A stretch of 18,257 bases of DNA from Fusobacterium sp. (GCA_020024915.1 JAHHSZ010000030.1:1-18257); one strand, 5' to 3'; shown: positions 1-7,383, counted from the first letter of the stretch. Translations and numbers: made by a program. Notes: generated by a model not told the origin, from the sequence alone.

Positions 1-653
1 TAATTTAATCCAATTTCTCCAAATTCATTTTTCTTTTTGGTATAATCTCTATACCCTTTTTTATCTAAATTTATATATCTACTATCTATGGATAAATTAG
101 AATTCAATTTTACTCCAGAATTTACACTGTATTTTCTTTCATTAAATGACCCTAACTCTAATCCTGCACTTCCCCAATATTTTTTATTCTCATTATCTTT
201 AGTAACTATATTTATAATACCTGCTGTAGCATTTCCACCATACATAATAGCTCCTCCTGCAGGAACTACCTCAATTTTTTCTATCTGTTCTACTGGAATA
301 AAATCTAAATCAAAAGCTCTATTGTCCATTCCATTTTGTGGAACTCCATCTACCAAAACTACCAAATGCTTATCACTCATATTAGGAACTTGCCCTCTTA
401 CAGAAATATTTCCATTTGATATTGATATTCCTGGAATATTAACTAAGGCTTCTTCTACATTTTTATATCCTCTTTTTGTAATATCCTCCCCTCTTATAAC
501 TGTAATATTTTTAGGAACTTCCATTACAGATACTTCTTCATATCTTTCAGCAGATATTACTGTCTCACTTAATTTTATCTCTGCTGTTTTATTTTCAGCC
601 AATACAATTGTCTCAACCAGCAATATCATAACGATTACTAAATACTTTTTCAT
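1..653 (-). CDS. TonB-dependent outer-membrane receptor, N-terminal part (second receptor of the cobalamin operon)
   Basis: This is the 5' part (217 codons) of an outer-membrane receptor that runs off the left edge, so most of the barrel is missing. The ATG at 653 follows a strong GGAGG Shine-Dalgarno. Residues 1-20 form a signal peptide (MKKYL start, hydrophobic core, probable cleavage after VLA). Residues 30-36 (SETVISA) look like a TonB box. A plug domain follows (about residues 40-150), with the usual features: an ITVIRGEDITKRG-like stretch, VEEALVNIPGI, a VLVDGVP segment, and PAGGAIMYGGNATAGIINIVTK near its end. The barrel begins after about residue 155. It is the last visible gene of the riboswitch-controlled operon, 24 nt after the ABC ATPase, so its ligand is probably a corrinoid. 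The ligand is inferred from context; heme or a siderophore cannot be excluded from sequence. The reading frame is intact to base 1. Confidence 0.9.
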   Translation of the reverse strand, partial: MKKYLVIVMILLVETIVLAENKTAEIKLSETVISAERYEEVSVMEVPKNITVIRGEDITKRGYKNVEEALVNIPGISISNGNISVRGQVPNMSDKHLVVLVDGVPQNGMDNRAFDLDFIPVEQIEKIEVVPAGGAIMYGGNATAGIINIVTKDNENKKYWGSAGLELGSFNERKYSVNSGVKLNSNLSIDSRYINLDKKGYRDYTKKKNEFGEIGLN

Positions 654-677
654 ACTCCTTAACCTCCTTTCTATTTT

Positions 678-1427
678 CTAAAATATTATAACTGGACGAT
701 TATTTATAGGGTGTATCATAATTTCACACTCTACTTCAAAAATTTCTTTTATATTTTTTTTAGTAAAAATCTCATTTGGTTTTCCTTGATATAATATTTT
801 TCCATCTTTCATAGCATATATATAATCACAATACATACTTGCTATATTCATATCATGTACTACTGCTAATACTGTTTTTTTTATATTCTTTATTTCTTTC
901 ATAATATCTAATTGATATTTTATATCTAAATGATTAGTAGGTTCATCTAATATGAATATTTCACTATCTTGAGCTATTGCTCTAGCTATAAATACTCTCT
1001 GAATTTCCCCACCTGAAAGAGATAAAATACTTCGATCTTTTAAATGTAATAATCCAACCTTTTCTAAAGCACTATCTATAAAATCTGTATCCCCCTCTTT
1101 AAAAAATATTGAATTTTGATGAATATATCTTCCCATATCAACTATCTCTTTTACTGTGAAGTCAAAATTCAAACTTTGTTTTTGTGTCAATACTGCTAAT
1201 TTTTCTGCTAATTCCCGAACTCCAAAACCTGATATATCTATATTATCTATCTTTATTGACCCTTTTTTATACTTTAACAATCTGTAAATATTTTTTAAAA
1301 GTGTACTTTTTCCACAACCATTAGCTCCAATTATCCCAACAAACTGATTTTTTAAAACTTGTAGAGAAATATCTTCCAATATTCTAATTGTTTCTATATC
1401 GTAACATAGTTTTTCTACCTCTATCAT
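678..1427 (-). CDS. btuD: ABC transporter ATP-binding protein, FecE/BtuD type, probable cobalamin importer
   Basis: Cytoplasmic ATPase that would power the corrinoid importer with the permease encoded just upstream. All ABC motifs are present: Walker A GANGCGKST at residues 34-42, Q-loop at about Q82, signature LSGGE at 137-141, Walker B IFILDEP at 157-163, D-loop NHLD at 165-168, and switch His191 in VVHD. The length of 249 aa is normal for the family. I start it at the ATG at 1427. GGTGGG, about 7 nt upstream, serves as ribosome-binding site and lies within the last codons of the permease, whose stop is 1 nt away. A TTG at 1442 would add five residues but has no better ribosome-binding site. 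The family transports B12, heme or ferric siderophores. Naming it BtuD rests on the upstream cobalamin riboswitch, not on residues in this protein. Confidence 0.9.
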   Translation of the reverse strand: MIEVEKLCYDIETIRILEDISLQVLKNQFVGIIGANGCGKSTLLKNIYRLLKYKKGSIKIDNIDISGFGVRELAEKLAVLTQKQSLNFDFTVKEIVDMGRYIHQNSIFFKEGDTDFIDSALEKVGLLHLKDRSILSLSGGEIQRVFIARAIAQDSEIFILDEPTNHLDIKYQLDIMKEIKNIKKTVLAVVHDMNIASMYCDYIYAMKDGKILYQGKPNEIFTKKNIKEIFEVECEIMIHPINNRPVIIF

Positions 1428-1428
1428 A

Positions 1429-2472
1429 TTATTTCCCACCAAAATTATAATTTTTTCTTTTTAACATATGTAAAAAAAATGGAGCTCCTATTATAGAGGT
1501 TACAACACCTATAGGGATTTCTTGAGAAATAAAAATAACTCTAGTAAATATATCTGTCAACATTAAAAATATCCCTCCTAAAACTATTGCAATAGGTATA
1601 ACTTTCTTATGATTCCCTCCTATTATTCCTCTTGTAATATGAGGAACAACTAATCCTACAAAACCAATTATTCCAGTATTAGAAACTATTATTCCAGTTA
1701 AAAAAGTTGAAATAATTACTATTATTAATCTTATCTTATCTACATCAACCCCTGATGTTAGAGCCATTTCATCCCCAGTTGCAATTATATTTAATTCTCT
1801 ATGATAATAGTAACAAAGTCCAGTACTTATTAAAAGAGCTATGCATACAGGTGGGATATAACTCCAGTTTGATCCTGCTAAACTTCCAGAAAGCCAAAAT
1901 AAAGCATTTCTAATTTTTTCTTCATTTGGAGCTAAAGTTACCATGAGAGTAGTTATTCCTGAAAATAAAGATGAGATTGCCACTCCTATTAAAACTAATT
2001 TTGTACTAGAAAAATTTCCACCTCTACCTGCCAAATAAAATACAATTACAGATGTTAGTGTCCCCATAAAAAAAGCTCCACTGGATACCATCATAAGACT
2101 CCCATTTAAAAATAATATAGCTGTTACTGCCCCAGTAGTAGCTCCAGCTGAAATACCTAAAATATAAGGACTTGCCAATGGATTTTTTGTCAAACATTGC
2201 ATTAATATTCCCACCAATGATAATCCTCCACCTGCTAAAAATCCAGTTATTACTCTTGGAACTCTCAACTTCCAAACTATTATTTCTATATTAGTTTTCC
2301 AATCTACTACAAATATCTCTTTTCTACTGATTTTATTTAAAACTATTTTCCAGACTTGTTTCTCACTTAATGATACACTTCCCAAAGTTATAGAAAAAGT
2401 CATAACTACTATAGTAATTATTAATAATATCAAAAGTATAACTTTATAATTTCTTTTCTCTTTTTCCATCAT
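1429..2472 (-). CDS. btuC: ABC transporter permease, BtuC/FecCD family, probable cobalamin importer
   Basis: Polytopic inner-membrane permease of 347 aa, the usual size for BtuC/FecCD proteins, which have about ten membrane helices. The first helix is near residues 10-32. Family-typical stretches are visible: the Gln/Asn-Pro-Leu-Ala segment around GILMQCLTKNPLASPYILG, followed by SAGATTGAV, and later GFVGLVVPHITRG, the conserved loop that contacts the ATPase. Two ATGs are adjacent at 2472 and 2469, preceded by a modest purine-rich site (GAGAGTGA). The upstream binding-protein gene ends 10 nt away and the ATPase starts 1 nt after this stop, so translation is probably coupled. Two copies would pair with two ATPases (BtuC2D2 architecture, known for the family). 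B12 specificity is inferred from operon context. Confidence 0.92.
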   Translation of the reverse strand: MMEKEKRNYKVILLILLIITIVVMTFSITLGSVSLSEKQVWKIVLNKISRKEIFVVDWKTNIEIIVWKLRVPRVITGFLAGGGLSLVGILMQCLTKNPLASPYILGISAGATTGAVTAILFLNGSLMMVSSGAFFMGTLTSVIVFYLAGRGGNFSSTKLVLIGVAISSLFSGITTLMVTLAPNEEKIRNALFWLSGSLAGSNWSYIPPVCIALLISTGLCYYYHRELNIIATGDEMALTSGVDVDKIRLIIVIISTFLTGIIVSNTGIIGFVGLVVPHITRGIIGGNHKKVIPIAIVLGGIFLMLTDIFTRVIFISQEIPIGVVTSIIGAPFFLHMLKRKNYNFGGK

Positions 2473-2482
2473 TCACTCTCAT

Positions 2483-3349
2483 TTAAATTTCTATATTATA
2501 AAATTCTTTAGCTAATTTTTTTATTGCTTTAACATTCCGTACCCCTGGAGATATATCAGCTAATTCTATCTTTATAAACCTATTATTTTTTACAGCTTCA
2601 AAATCCTTTAACCAAGATTTTTCTCTTATAAATTTAACTTTTTTTTCATAAGTTAAGTCTCCATAGTCAACAATTAAAATCACATCTGGTTCATCTAGTA
2701 TTGCTCTTTCCCAACTTCCATTTCCAAAACTAGAGTTTATATCTTTAAAAATATTTTCTCCACCAGCTAATTCAATAATAGTATTTCCTATTCCTTTTCC
2801 TCCAATTACAAAAGGAACACTTTCTCCACTATCATAGGGAAATACTTTTATTTTTTTCTTAGGTAATTTTTCTCTTAATTTATTCAATTCTTCTTTCATC
2901 TCATATACTAATCTTTCTGCATTTTTTTCCAACTGAAATATCTTTCCATATTCAAGAATATCTTCAAAAACATCTTCTATTTTATTTGTAGTTAAAGATT
3001 TCATTATATATACTTGAACTCCATTCTCCTCTAATTCTTTAATTGGACCTAAATTGGCTGGAGTTAATACAGAAGACCAACCTGTCAAGAAATCTGGATT
3101 CTGTGAATAAAATTTCTCTTTAGTCGGTAATTTTCTAGATAAAATAGGTATCTTCTCATATGTTTCCTTTAACTCTGGTAAAATCTCACTATCTAAATAG
3201 GCAGTTCCTATCATTCTATCCTGTGCTCCAATACTCAACAATATCTCTGTTGTAAATTGTGCTGTTGATATAGCCCTTTTAGGAGGATTAGCATATACTA
3301 ACCCTCCTGTTATAACTAGTAATACTATTATTTTGTATAACTTTCTCAT
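2483..3349 (-). CDS. btuF: Periplasmic substrate-binding protein, BtuF/FepB family, probable cobalamin-binding
   Basis: Secreted binding protein of 288 aa. Residues 1-20 are a classical signal peptide with probable cleavage after VYA. No lipobox cysteine is present, so it should be free in the periplasm as in diderms rather than a lipoprotein as in monoderm Gram-positives. The mature chain shows the two-lobed type III binding-protein pattern: an N-terminal lobe starting PKRAISTAQFTTEILLSIGA, a long charged helix around residues 130-160 (FQLEKNAERLVYEMKEELNKL), and a C-terminal lobe with GGKGIGNTIIELAGGENIF and EPDVILIVDYG. It lies between the first receptor (18-nt gap) and the permease (10-nt gap). 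The family carries vitamin B12, heme or ferric siderophores. Corrinoid is the best guess because a cobalamin riboswitch controls the operon. Confidence 0.88.
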   Translation of the reverse strand: MRKLYKIIVLLVITGGLVYANPPKRAISTAQFTTEILLSIGAQDRMIGTAYLDSEILPELKETYEKIPILSRKLPTKEKFYSQNPDFLTGWSSVLTPANLGPIKELEENGVQVYIMKSLTTNKIEDVFEDILEYGKIFQLEKNAERLVYEMKEELNKLREKLPKKKIKVFPYDSGESVPFVIGGKGIGNTIIELAGGENIFKDINSSFGNGSWERAILDEPDVILIVDYGDLTYEKKVKFIREKSWLKDFEAVKNNRFIKIELADISPGVRNVKAIKKLAKEFYNIEI

Positions 3350-3367
3350 ATATTTCTCTCTTTCTCA

Positions 3368-5341
3368 CTAAAACTTATATGTTATTCCTAGTGTATAACT
3401 TCTTCCTTGAGCTGGTGAATATTGACGTGTTCCATCCCAATATCCAACATAGTCTTCATATTCTTCATCAAACAAATTATTAATACGTCCTGTTAGAGTT
3501 ATATCTCCTATTTTATAAACTGCACTAAAGTCTACAGTTATATAATTTCCACAATCTTTCTTTCTTATATTTTCTGGATCATCAGAATCATAGTATTTTC
3601 CATAATATACACCATCTATATTAAAGTTTAAATTTTCACTATATTCATATCCAACCCCTAATCCTAGTTTCCAATTTGGTACCATTGGTATCTCTTTATT
3701 TTTTCTACTTTGGAAATTTGATTCTATAATTTTATGATGTAAATATGTTAATGTTTCTGTAAATACTAATTTATTCACATACTGTTCTGCTAATATTTCC
3801 ACTCCAATTCTTCTCGTATCTCCCATGTTATAATATGGGAAATAATCGTAGTCATCTTCTTTAATATATGTTCCCTGATAATATATTTCCCCTTTTGTCT
3901 CTTTGTAAAAAGCTGAAGCACTTACATAAGTATTTCCTATTGAATCTTTTACTCCTATCTCTACCAAATGTTGAATTTGTGAGTCTAATTTTGATGCATT
4001 TACAGTATAATTCATCTCTCTTATTAGAGGAGTTCTAAAACTTCTTTCTAATTTTAAATATGTCATTCCTGTATTTGAATAGTCATATTTTAAATCAAAA
4101 TTTAAAGCATAGTTATCGTATTCTTGTTCTCCTTTTTCTCCTCTCTTATCTTCAGGAATTGGTTTTTGATTTTTCCAATAGTAATCATATTTTGATGTAT
4201 TGTATCTAGCTCCTTGATCAAATGTAAGTTTTCCAAATCTAATTTCATTTTTAATAAATACACCATATTCTTTTTTTATGGAATTTCTACCTGTCTTTTT
4301 TCCTTTGCTCATTGATTTATCAGTTTCTTCAAAATAATCTACTCCAACTATAAAGTAATTATTATCCAAGTAATTTTGTTTTACCTGTGATTTCACATAA
4401 TATCTTTCATACTCTCCAGTTTTATATCCTCTTCTTACATGTAAATTTTCTTTCTCGTAATAATTTGCATACACTAAAAATTCTGTATTTTCTCCAATGG
4501 ATTTTCTATAGTTAGCATACCAATCATTTGATTTAGAATGCCATCTCGAACCATATAATGTTTGTTTTCTATTTTCTTTGTAATACTTTTCAGGTAAATC
4601 TCCACCATCTGCACCATGTCTTTCATTTCTAGTATATTTTACTTTTAAATCAGAGTCTGTGAATTTATAATGTCCATCTACATTTATTTCTTCTTGTCTA
4701 CTTATCAATTTTCCATATTTATCATCATCTCTCCAATTGTTATCCCTACTTCTTAAATAGTCAACCTTTAAATCAAATTTTTTTGTAACTTTAGCTCCAG
4801 CAGTAATTCCATATTTATAAGAGTCTTTTATTCCAGTCTGAAGTTTTAACAGTCCATAGTAATCTTTTTTATTTTCTGAACTATATATATTTTTTGATAA
4901 TATGTTTATTATTCCTCCAGCAGCTCCATTCCCATATAAAATTCCTCCACCATTTGGAATAACCTCTACTCTTTCTATCATTTCAATTGGAATACTAGTT
5001 GCTTGTTCTCCTGAAATTTTTACTCCATCATAAGTTATAATAGTATTTCTTTCTGCATGTACTGAACTATAACCACCTATATCAAAAGTTATATTTCCAT
5101 AATAATTTTTTACCATGATACCAGGAACCATTCTTAAAGCATCTACTAAATCAGTTGCTCCCTTTTTTTCTATTTCTTCTGCTGTAACTATAGTTATATT
5201 AGCCGCTGTTTGTTTTACTGTTGTTTCAAAATTTTCAGTAGATATTACTGTTTCATCTAACTTGGTTCCTCCAATTTTAGTTTCTGCCATTGTGTTCATT
5301 CCTGAAATTAATACTGCCATCAAAAATAAATACTTTTTCAT
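3368..5341 (-). CDS. TonB-dependent outer-membrane receptor, probable cobalamin/corrinoid (BtuB-like)
   Basis: Complete outer-membrane active-transport receptor of 657 aa. Residues 1-19 are a signal peptide (cleavage after TMA). DETVIST at 29-35 resembles a TonB box. The plug domain spans about 40-150, with ITIVTAEEIEKKGATDLVDAL, MVPGI, ITYDGVKISG and the terminal NGGGILYGNGAAGGIINILS. The rest is a Tyr-rich 22-strand-type barrel ending in LGITYKF, and the terminal Phe is typical of proteins inserted by the Bam machinery. The size is close to BtuB-type receptors. The ATG at 5341 has a GGAGG site, 17 nt after the tonB stop. Placement between tonB and the binding-protein gene makes it the likely primary entry port. 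B12 specificity follows from the riboswitch; the barrel itself does not reveal the ligand. Confidence 0.93.
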   Translation of the reverse strand: MKKYLFLMAVLISGMNTMAETKIGGTKLDETVISTENFETTVKQTAANITIVTAEEIEKKGATDLVDALRMVPGIMVKNYYGNITFDIGGYSSVHAERNTIITYDGVKISGEQATSIPIEMIERVEVIPNGGGILYGNGAAGGIINILSKNIYSSENKKDYYGLLKLQTGIKDSYKYGITAGAKVTKKFDLKVDYLRSRDNNWRDDDKYGKLISRQEEINVDGHYKFTDSDLKVKYTRNERHGADGGDLPEKYYKENRKQTLYGSRWHSKSNDWYANYRKSIGENTEFLVYANYYEKENLHVRRGYKTGEYERYYVKSQVKQNYLDNNYFIVGVDYFEETDKSMSKGKKTGRNSIKKEYGVFIKNEIRFGKLTFDQGARYNTSKYDYYWKNQKPIPEDKRGEKGEQEYDNYALNFDLKYDYSNTGMTYLKLERSFRTPLIREMNYTVNASKLDSQIQHLVEIGVKDSIGNTYVSASAFYKETKGEIYYQGTYIKEDDYDYFPYYNMGDTRRIGVEILAEQYVNKLVFTETLTYLHHKIIESNFQSRKNKEIPMVPNWKLGLGVGYEYSENLNFNIDGVYYGKYYDSDDPENIRKKDCGNYITVDFSAVYKIGDITLTGRINNLFDEEYEDYVGYWDGTRQYSPAQGRSYTLGITYKF

Positions 5342-5358
5342 ACTCTATCCTCCACCAT

Positions 5359-6054
5359 CTATTTTACATTGAACCTAAAATCTTTATAAAAATACATCTT
5401 TATTTTTTTATTTTTATATATTATTGGTTCAAATTCCCACTTTTTTAGTGCTCTCTCTACTTCTTTTTGAAATCCATATTTTGTATAATTATCTAAAAAT
5501 ATAATCTCTTCAACTTTTCCATTAAGTCCAACTAAAAATTTTGTCTTAATAACAACTTCATCTTTAAATCCTATTTTTTTAGCCATCATAGGATAATTAG
5601 GATCTACCTCTCTTTTTATCTTATAACCTATTCCTTGATTACTCTTTTGATCTCCAATATATGTTCCTGTTCCATCTTTTACAAGTCCATCTAATTCATT
5701 TGTATTTTTATTTACATCTGTTGTTTCTGTTCCTTCAGTTATCTTTTTTTCTTCTACCTTGTTCTTTATTTGTTCTTTAACTTTTTTTACAATTTTTCTC
5801 TTCTCTATTTTCTTTTCAATCTTTTTTTCAACTTTCTTTATCTCTTTTTTTTCTATTTTTTTCTCAATTTTTTCTTTTGATGGTTCTACATTTTTTATTG
5901 GTGCTGGTTCTGGAGTATTTGCCCCCTCTATTTTCAATTCATTGAGATACACTACTACATTTTTACTATCCAATTTAACCTCATTTGTTGGAAACTTTAT
6001 AACAGAAAAAAATAGAATTATATGAATAAGAAATGAAAATATGTAAAATTTCAT
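5359..6054 (-). CDS. tonB: TonB energy-transducing protein with charged Lys/Glu-rich spacer
   Basis: Couples the inner-membrane proton gradient, through ExbB-ExbD, to the outer-membrane receptors of this operon. Residues 4-20 form the single N-terminal membrane anchor and contain Ser7-xxx-His11, matching the SxxxH motif of TonB anchors. A short PEPAP stretch (48-52) leads into a spacer (about 54-104) built almost entirely of Lys, Glu and Ile, instead of the long Pro-rich spacer of E. coli TonB. A globular TonB C-terminal domain follows (about 150-230), with DPNYPMMAKKIGF, a G-x-V-type strand (LNGKVEEIIFLDN) and ALKKWEFEP. I start at the ATG at 6054 because AGGTGAG lies 7 nt upstream. A GTG at 6066, abutting the exbD stop, would add four residues but lacks a ribosome-binding site. 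Runs of A8 and A7 in the coding strand make the spacer prone to slippage. Confidence 0.92.
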   Translation of the reverse strand: MKFYIFSFLIHIILFFSVIKFPTNEVKLDSKNVVVYLNELKIEGANTPEPAPIKNVEPSKEKIEKKIEKKEIKKVEKKIEKKIEKRKIVKKVKEQIKNKVEEKKITEGTETTDVNKNTNELDGLVKDGTGTYIGDQKSNQGIGYKIKREVDPNYPMMAKKIGFKDEVVIKTKFLVGLNGKVEEIIFLDNYTKYGFQKEVERALKKWEFEPIIYKNKKIKMYFYKDFRFNVK

Positions 6055-6066
6055 CTTCTTTCTCAC

Positions 6067-6477
6067 CTACTTTATACTATTTATTTCTAATTTTTCTACC
6101 CCTGTATTTTTTAATCTTCCCATTGTTTCAATTACTATCTCATACCTTAAGTCTTTATCAGCACTTACTACCAATGTCTGTTCTTTTCTCCCACTCATAA
6201 ACTCTTGTACTTTTACCTCTAACTCATCCTTATCTATCTCTGTTGATTCTTCTCCAATTTTAAAATAATATTTTTCATTTTTATCTATAATTAATTCTAT
6301 ATTTACCTCTGGTTTATCTATACTCTCTACATCTGATTTTGGCAGATTCATATCAAATTTAGTATACTGACTAAATGTTGTTACTAACATAAAAAATATC
6401 AACAACTGAAAAACCACATCTATCAAGGGAGTCAAATCTGGATTCACCAGTCCTGTTTTTCGCTTTAATTCTCTCAT
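6067..6477 (-). CDS. exbD: ExbD biopolymer transport protein
   Basis: Inner-membrane proton-channel partner of ExbB, 136 aa, normal for ExbD/TolR. A short cytoplasmic tail is followed by one membrane helix at about 15-36 (LTPLIDVVFQLLIFFMLVTT). It carries the essential membrane aspartate as Asp20, in the family-typical T-P-L-I-D-V-V-F context. The remaining 95 residues are the periplasmic domain, with LVVSADKDLRYEIVIETMGRL near the end matching ExbD/TolR. Its ATG shares one base with the exbB stop codon (TAATG), so translation is coupled. tonB follows directly. Being next to tonB and receptors rather than tolA/pal makes ExbD more likely than TolR. Confidence 0.94.
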   Translation of the reverse strand: MRELKRKTGLVNPDLTPLIDVVFQLLIFFMLVTTFSQYTKFDMNLPKSDVESIDKPEVNIELIIDKNEKYYFKIGEESTEIDKDELEVKVQEFMSGRKEQTLVVSADKDLRYEIVIETMGRLKNTGVEKLEINSIK

Positions 6478-7100
6478 TATATCTCATCTCTATTCTTTTT
6501 TATATTTATTAGAGCTGTTGATGTTTTTTCTATCTGCATCATAATTTTATCTACTTTTCTGTTGAAAAAATTGTATGCTATTATTGCTGGAATTGCTATT
6601 AAAAGACCAGCTGCTGTTGTCACTAGAGCTTCAGAGATTCCATTTGCTACTACATTTGGATCTCCAGCACCTTGTAAAGCAATTGCCTTAAAAGATTTTA
6701 TCATACCTAAAACTGTTCCTAAAAGTCCAGCCATTGGAGATATAAATGATACTATCCCTAAAATAGATAATCTTTTTTCTAAATTTTCTATCTGTTCAAG
6801 AGCTTTTTCTTTCATAAGCTTCTCTTTACTCTCATACATATCATTTTCATATTTATAAGCTAGTAATATGCTTTTAACAGTTCTTGAAACGGAGTTATTA
6901 GTTTTTTCACAAAGCTCTATCGCCTCGTCTTCCTTTTTTTCTCTAACCAGCTTAATAATTTTATCTTTGAAATCCCCTTTTAATCCTCTTTCATTTTTTA
7001 AAAAATATGCAGTTCTTTCTAAAATTGTTCCTAATCCCAAGATTGATAAGACTCCTAAAAGCCACATCATCATTCCACCTTCTACAAAATACTTGTACAT
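6477..7100 (-). CDS. exbB: ExbB proton-channel protein (MotA/TolQ/ExbB family)
   Basis: First gene of the cobalamin-controlled operon. It forms the ExbB pentamer that harvests the proton gradient for TonB. The 207 aa show three membrane helices: about 10-27 (MMWLLGVLSILGLGTILE), about 112-134 (SILGIVSFISPMAGLLGTVLGM) and about 156-178 (SEALVTTAAGLLIAIPAIIAY), with a charged cytoplasmic loop between the first two. The GLLGTVLGMIKSF and EALVTTAAGL stretches are diagnostic of the family. The ATG at 7100 follows AAGGAGG with ideal spacing. The gene starts only a few bases after the riboswitch-linked terminator, so its transcription should depend directly on corrinoid level. TolQ is the alternative within the family, but the tonB neighbour argues against it. 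Confidence 0.94.
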   Translation of the reverse strand: MYKYFVEGGMMMWLLGVLSILGLGTILERTAYFLKNERGLKGDFKDKIIKLVREKKEDEAIELCEKTNNSVSRTVKSILLAYKYENDMYESKEKLMKEKALEQIENLEKRLSILGIVSFISPMAGLLGTVLGMIKSFKAIALQGAGDPNVVANGISEALVTTAAGLLIAIPAIIAYNFFNRKVDKIMMQIEKTSTALINIKKNRDEI

Positions 7101-7110
7101 TTTTCCTCCT

Positions 7111-7157
7111 TAAAATAAAAAACTTCCTAGTAAAATAGAGTTATCTTACTAGAAAGT
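7111..7157 (-). terminator. Intrinsic terminator acting as expression platform of the cobalamin riboswitch
   Basis: On the minus strand the arm complementary to 7142-7157 (ACTTTCTAGTAAGATA) can pair over all 16 positions, two of them G-U, with the arm complementary to 7122-7137 (TATTTTACTAGGAAGT), leaving a 4-nt loop. A U-rich tract follows (TTTTTTATTTT). The hairpin lies between the riboswitch and the ribosome-binding site of exbB, which is where a transcription-attenuation platform should be. Ligand-bound aptamer would favour this hairpin and stop transcription. I could not identify the antiterminator pairing with confidence. Confidence 0.85.
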
Positions 7158-7189
7158 CATAATCATATACAAATCTTTGATCTATTGAC

Positions 7190-7336
7190 AATTGGTAAGT
7201 CTTCTGACTCAGCTTCATTCTACTCTCACGCCTTCCCAGTTTCCCAGTGACATCTTGTGATTTCGTCCACCATACAGCAGTTTCCTGTGTGGGATTCTCA
7301 CCCAACTTCCTCTATTAAGTAAATTTACACCTAATA
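7190..7336 (-). promoter_or_regulatory. Cobalamin riboswitch
   Basis: The leader transcript carries the conserved core of cobalamin riboswitches, in order. A GGTGAGAATCC stretch (7292-7302) is followed by an ACTGCTGTA region, then CACTGGGAAACTGGGAAGGCG (7229-7249), GAGAGTAGAATGA, and the B12 box GAGTCAGAAGACTTACC (7194-7210; family consensus GAGCCAGGAGACCTGCC). The outer stem can form between ATTAGGT near 7335 and ACCAAT near 7191, with one bulged A. At about 147 nt the element is compact; I cannot assign the adenosyl- or aquo/methyl-cobalamin class by eye. It precedes exbB-exbD-tonB-receptor-binding protein-permease-ATPase-receptor and is joined to an intrinsic terminator, so corrinoid should repress the import operon. 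Ends are approximate. Confidence 0.95.
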
Positions 7337-7354
7337 CTCTTAAAATCATTTTAT

Positions 7355-7383
7355 ATTTTAATAAATTTTATAAAAAATGTCAA
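7355..7383 (-). promoter_or_regulatory. Sigma70-type promoter of the cobalamin uptake operon
   Basis: On the minus strand a perfect TTGACA (complement of 7378-7383) is followed by a 17-nt spacer and TAAAAT (complement of 7355-7360), five of six matches to the -10 consensus. Transcription would start near 7348, about a dozen bases before the first paired bases of the riboswitch. The region is extremely AT-rich, but the exact -35 and ideal spacing make this the clear candidate. Confidence 0.8.

Noticed and set aside
88..681. A 197-codon open frame on the plus strand over the left receptor
   Set aside because: The minus strand reads as a clear receptor signal peptide, TonB box and plug domain through the same bases; the plus-strand frame is low-complexity and matches nothing recognisable.
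1428..1442. TTG start for the ABC ATPase overlapping the permease
   Set aside because: The ATG at 1427 has GGTGGG upstream, and MIEVEKL is the usual beginning of the family.
2024..2275. An 83-codon minus-strand frame inside the permease gene
   Set aside because: It lies in another frame within the conserved BtuC/FecCD coding sequence, has no ribosome-binding site and has no recognisable domain.
5790..5880. Repeated TTTTTC-like units as a possible CRISPR or tandem-repeat locus
   Set aside because: The repetition comes from Lys/Glu/Ile codons of the TonB spacer; there are no fixed-length repeats or unique spacers.
5759..6025. Plus-strand open frame rich in Phe and Ser opposite tonB
   Set aside because: It is the mirror image of the Lys/Glu-rich spacer codons; its repetitive hydrophobic composition is a by-product of that.
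6055..6066. GTG start for tonB giving four extra residues
   Set aside because: No Shine-Dalgarno lies before the GTG, whereas the ATG at 6054 has AGGTGAG at good spacing and begins right at the membrane anchor.
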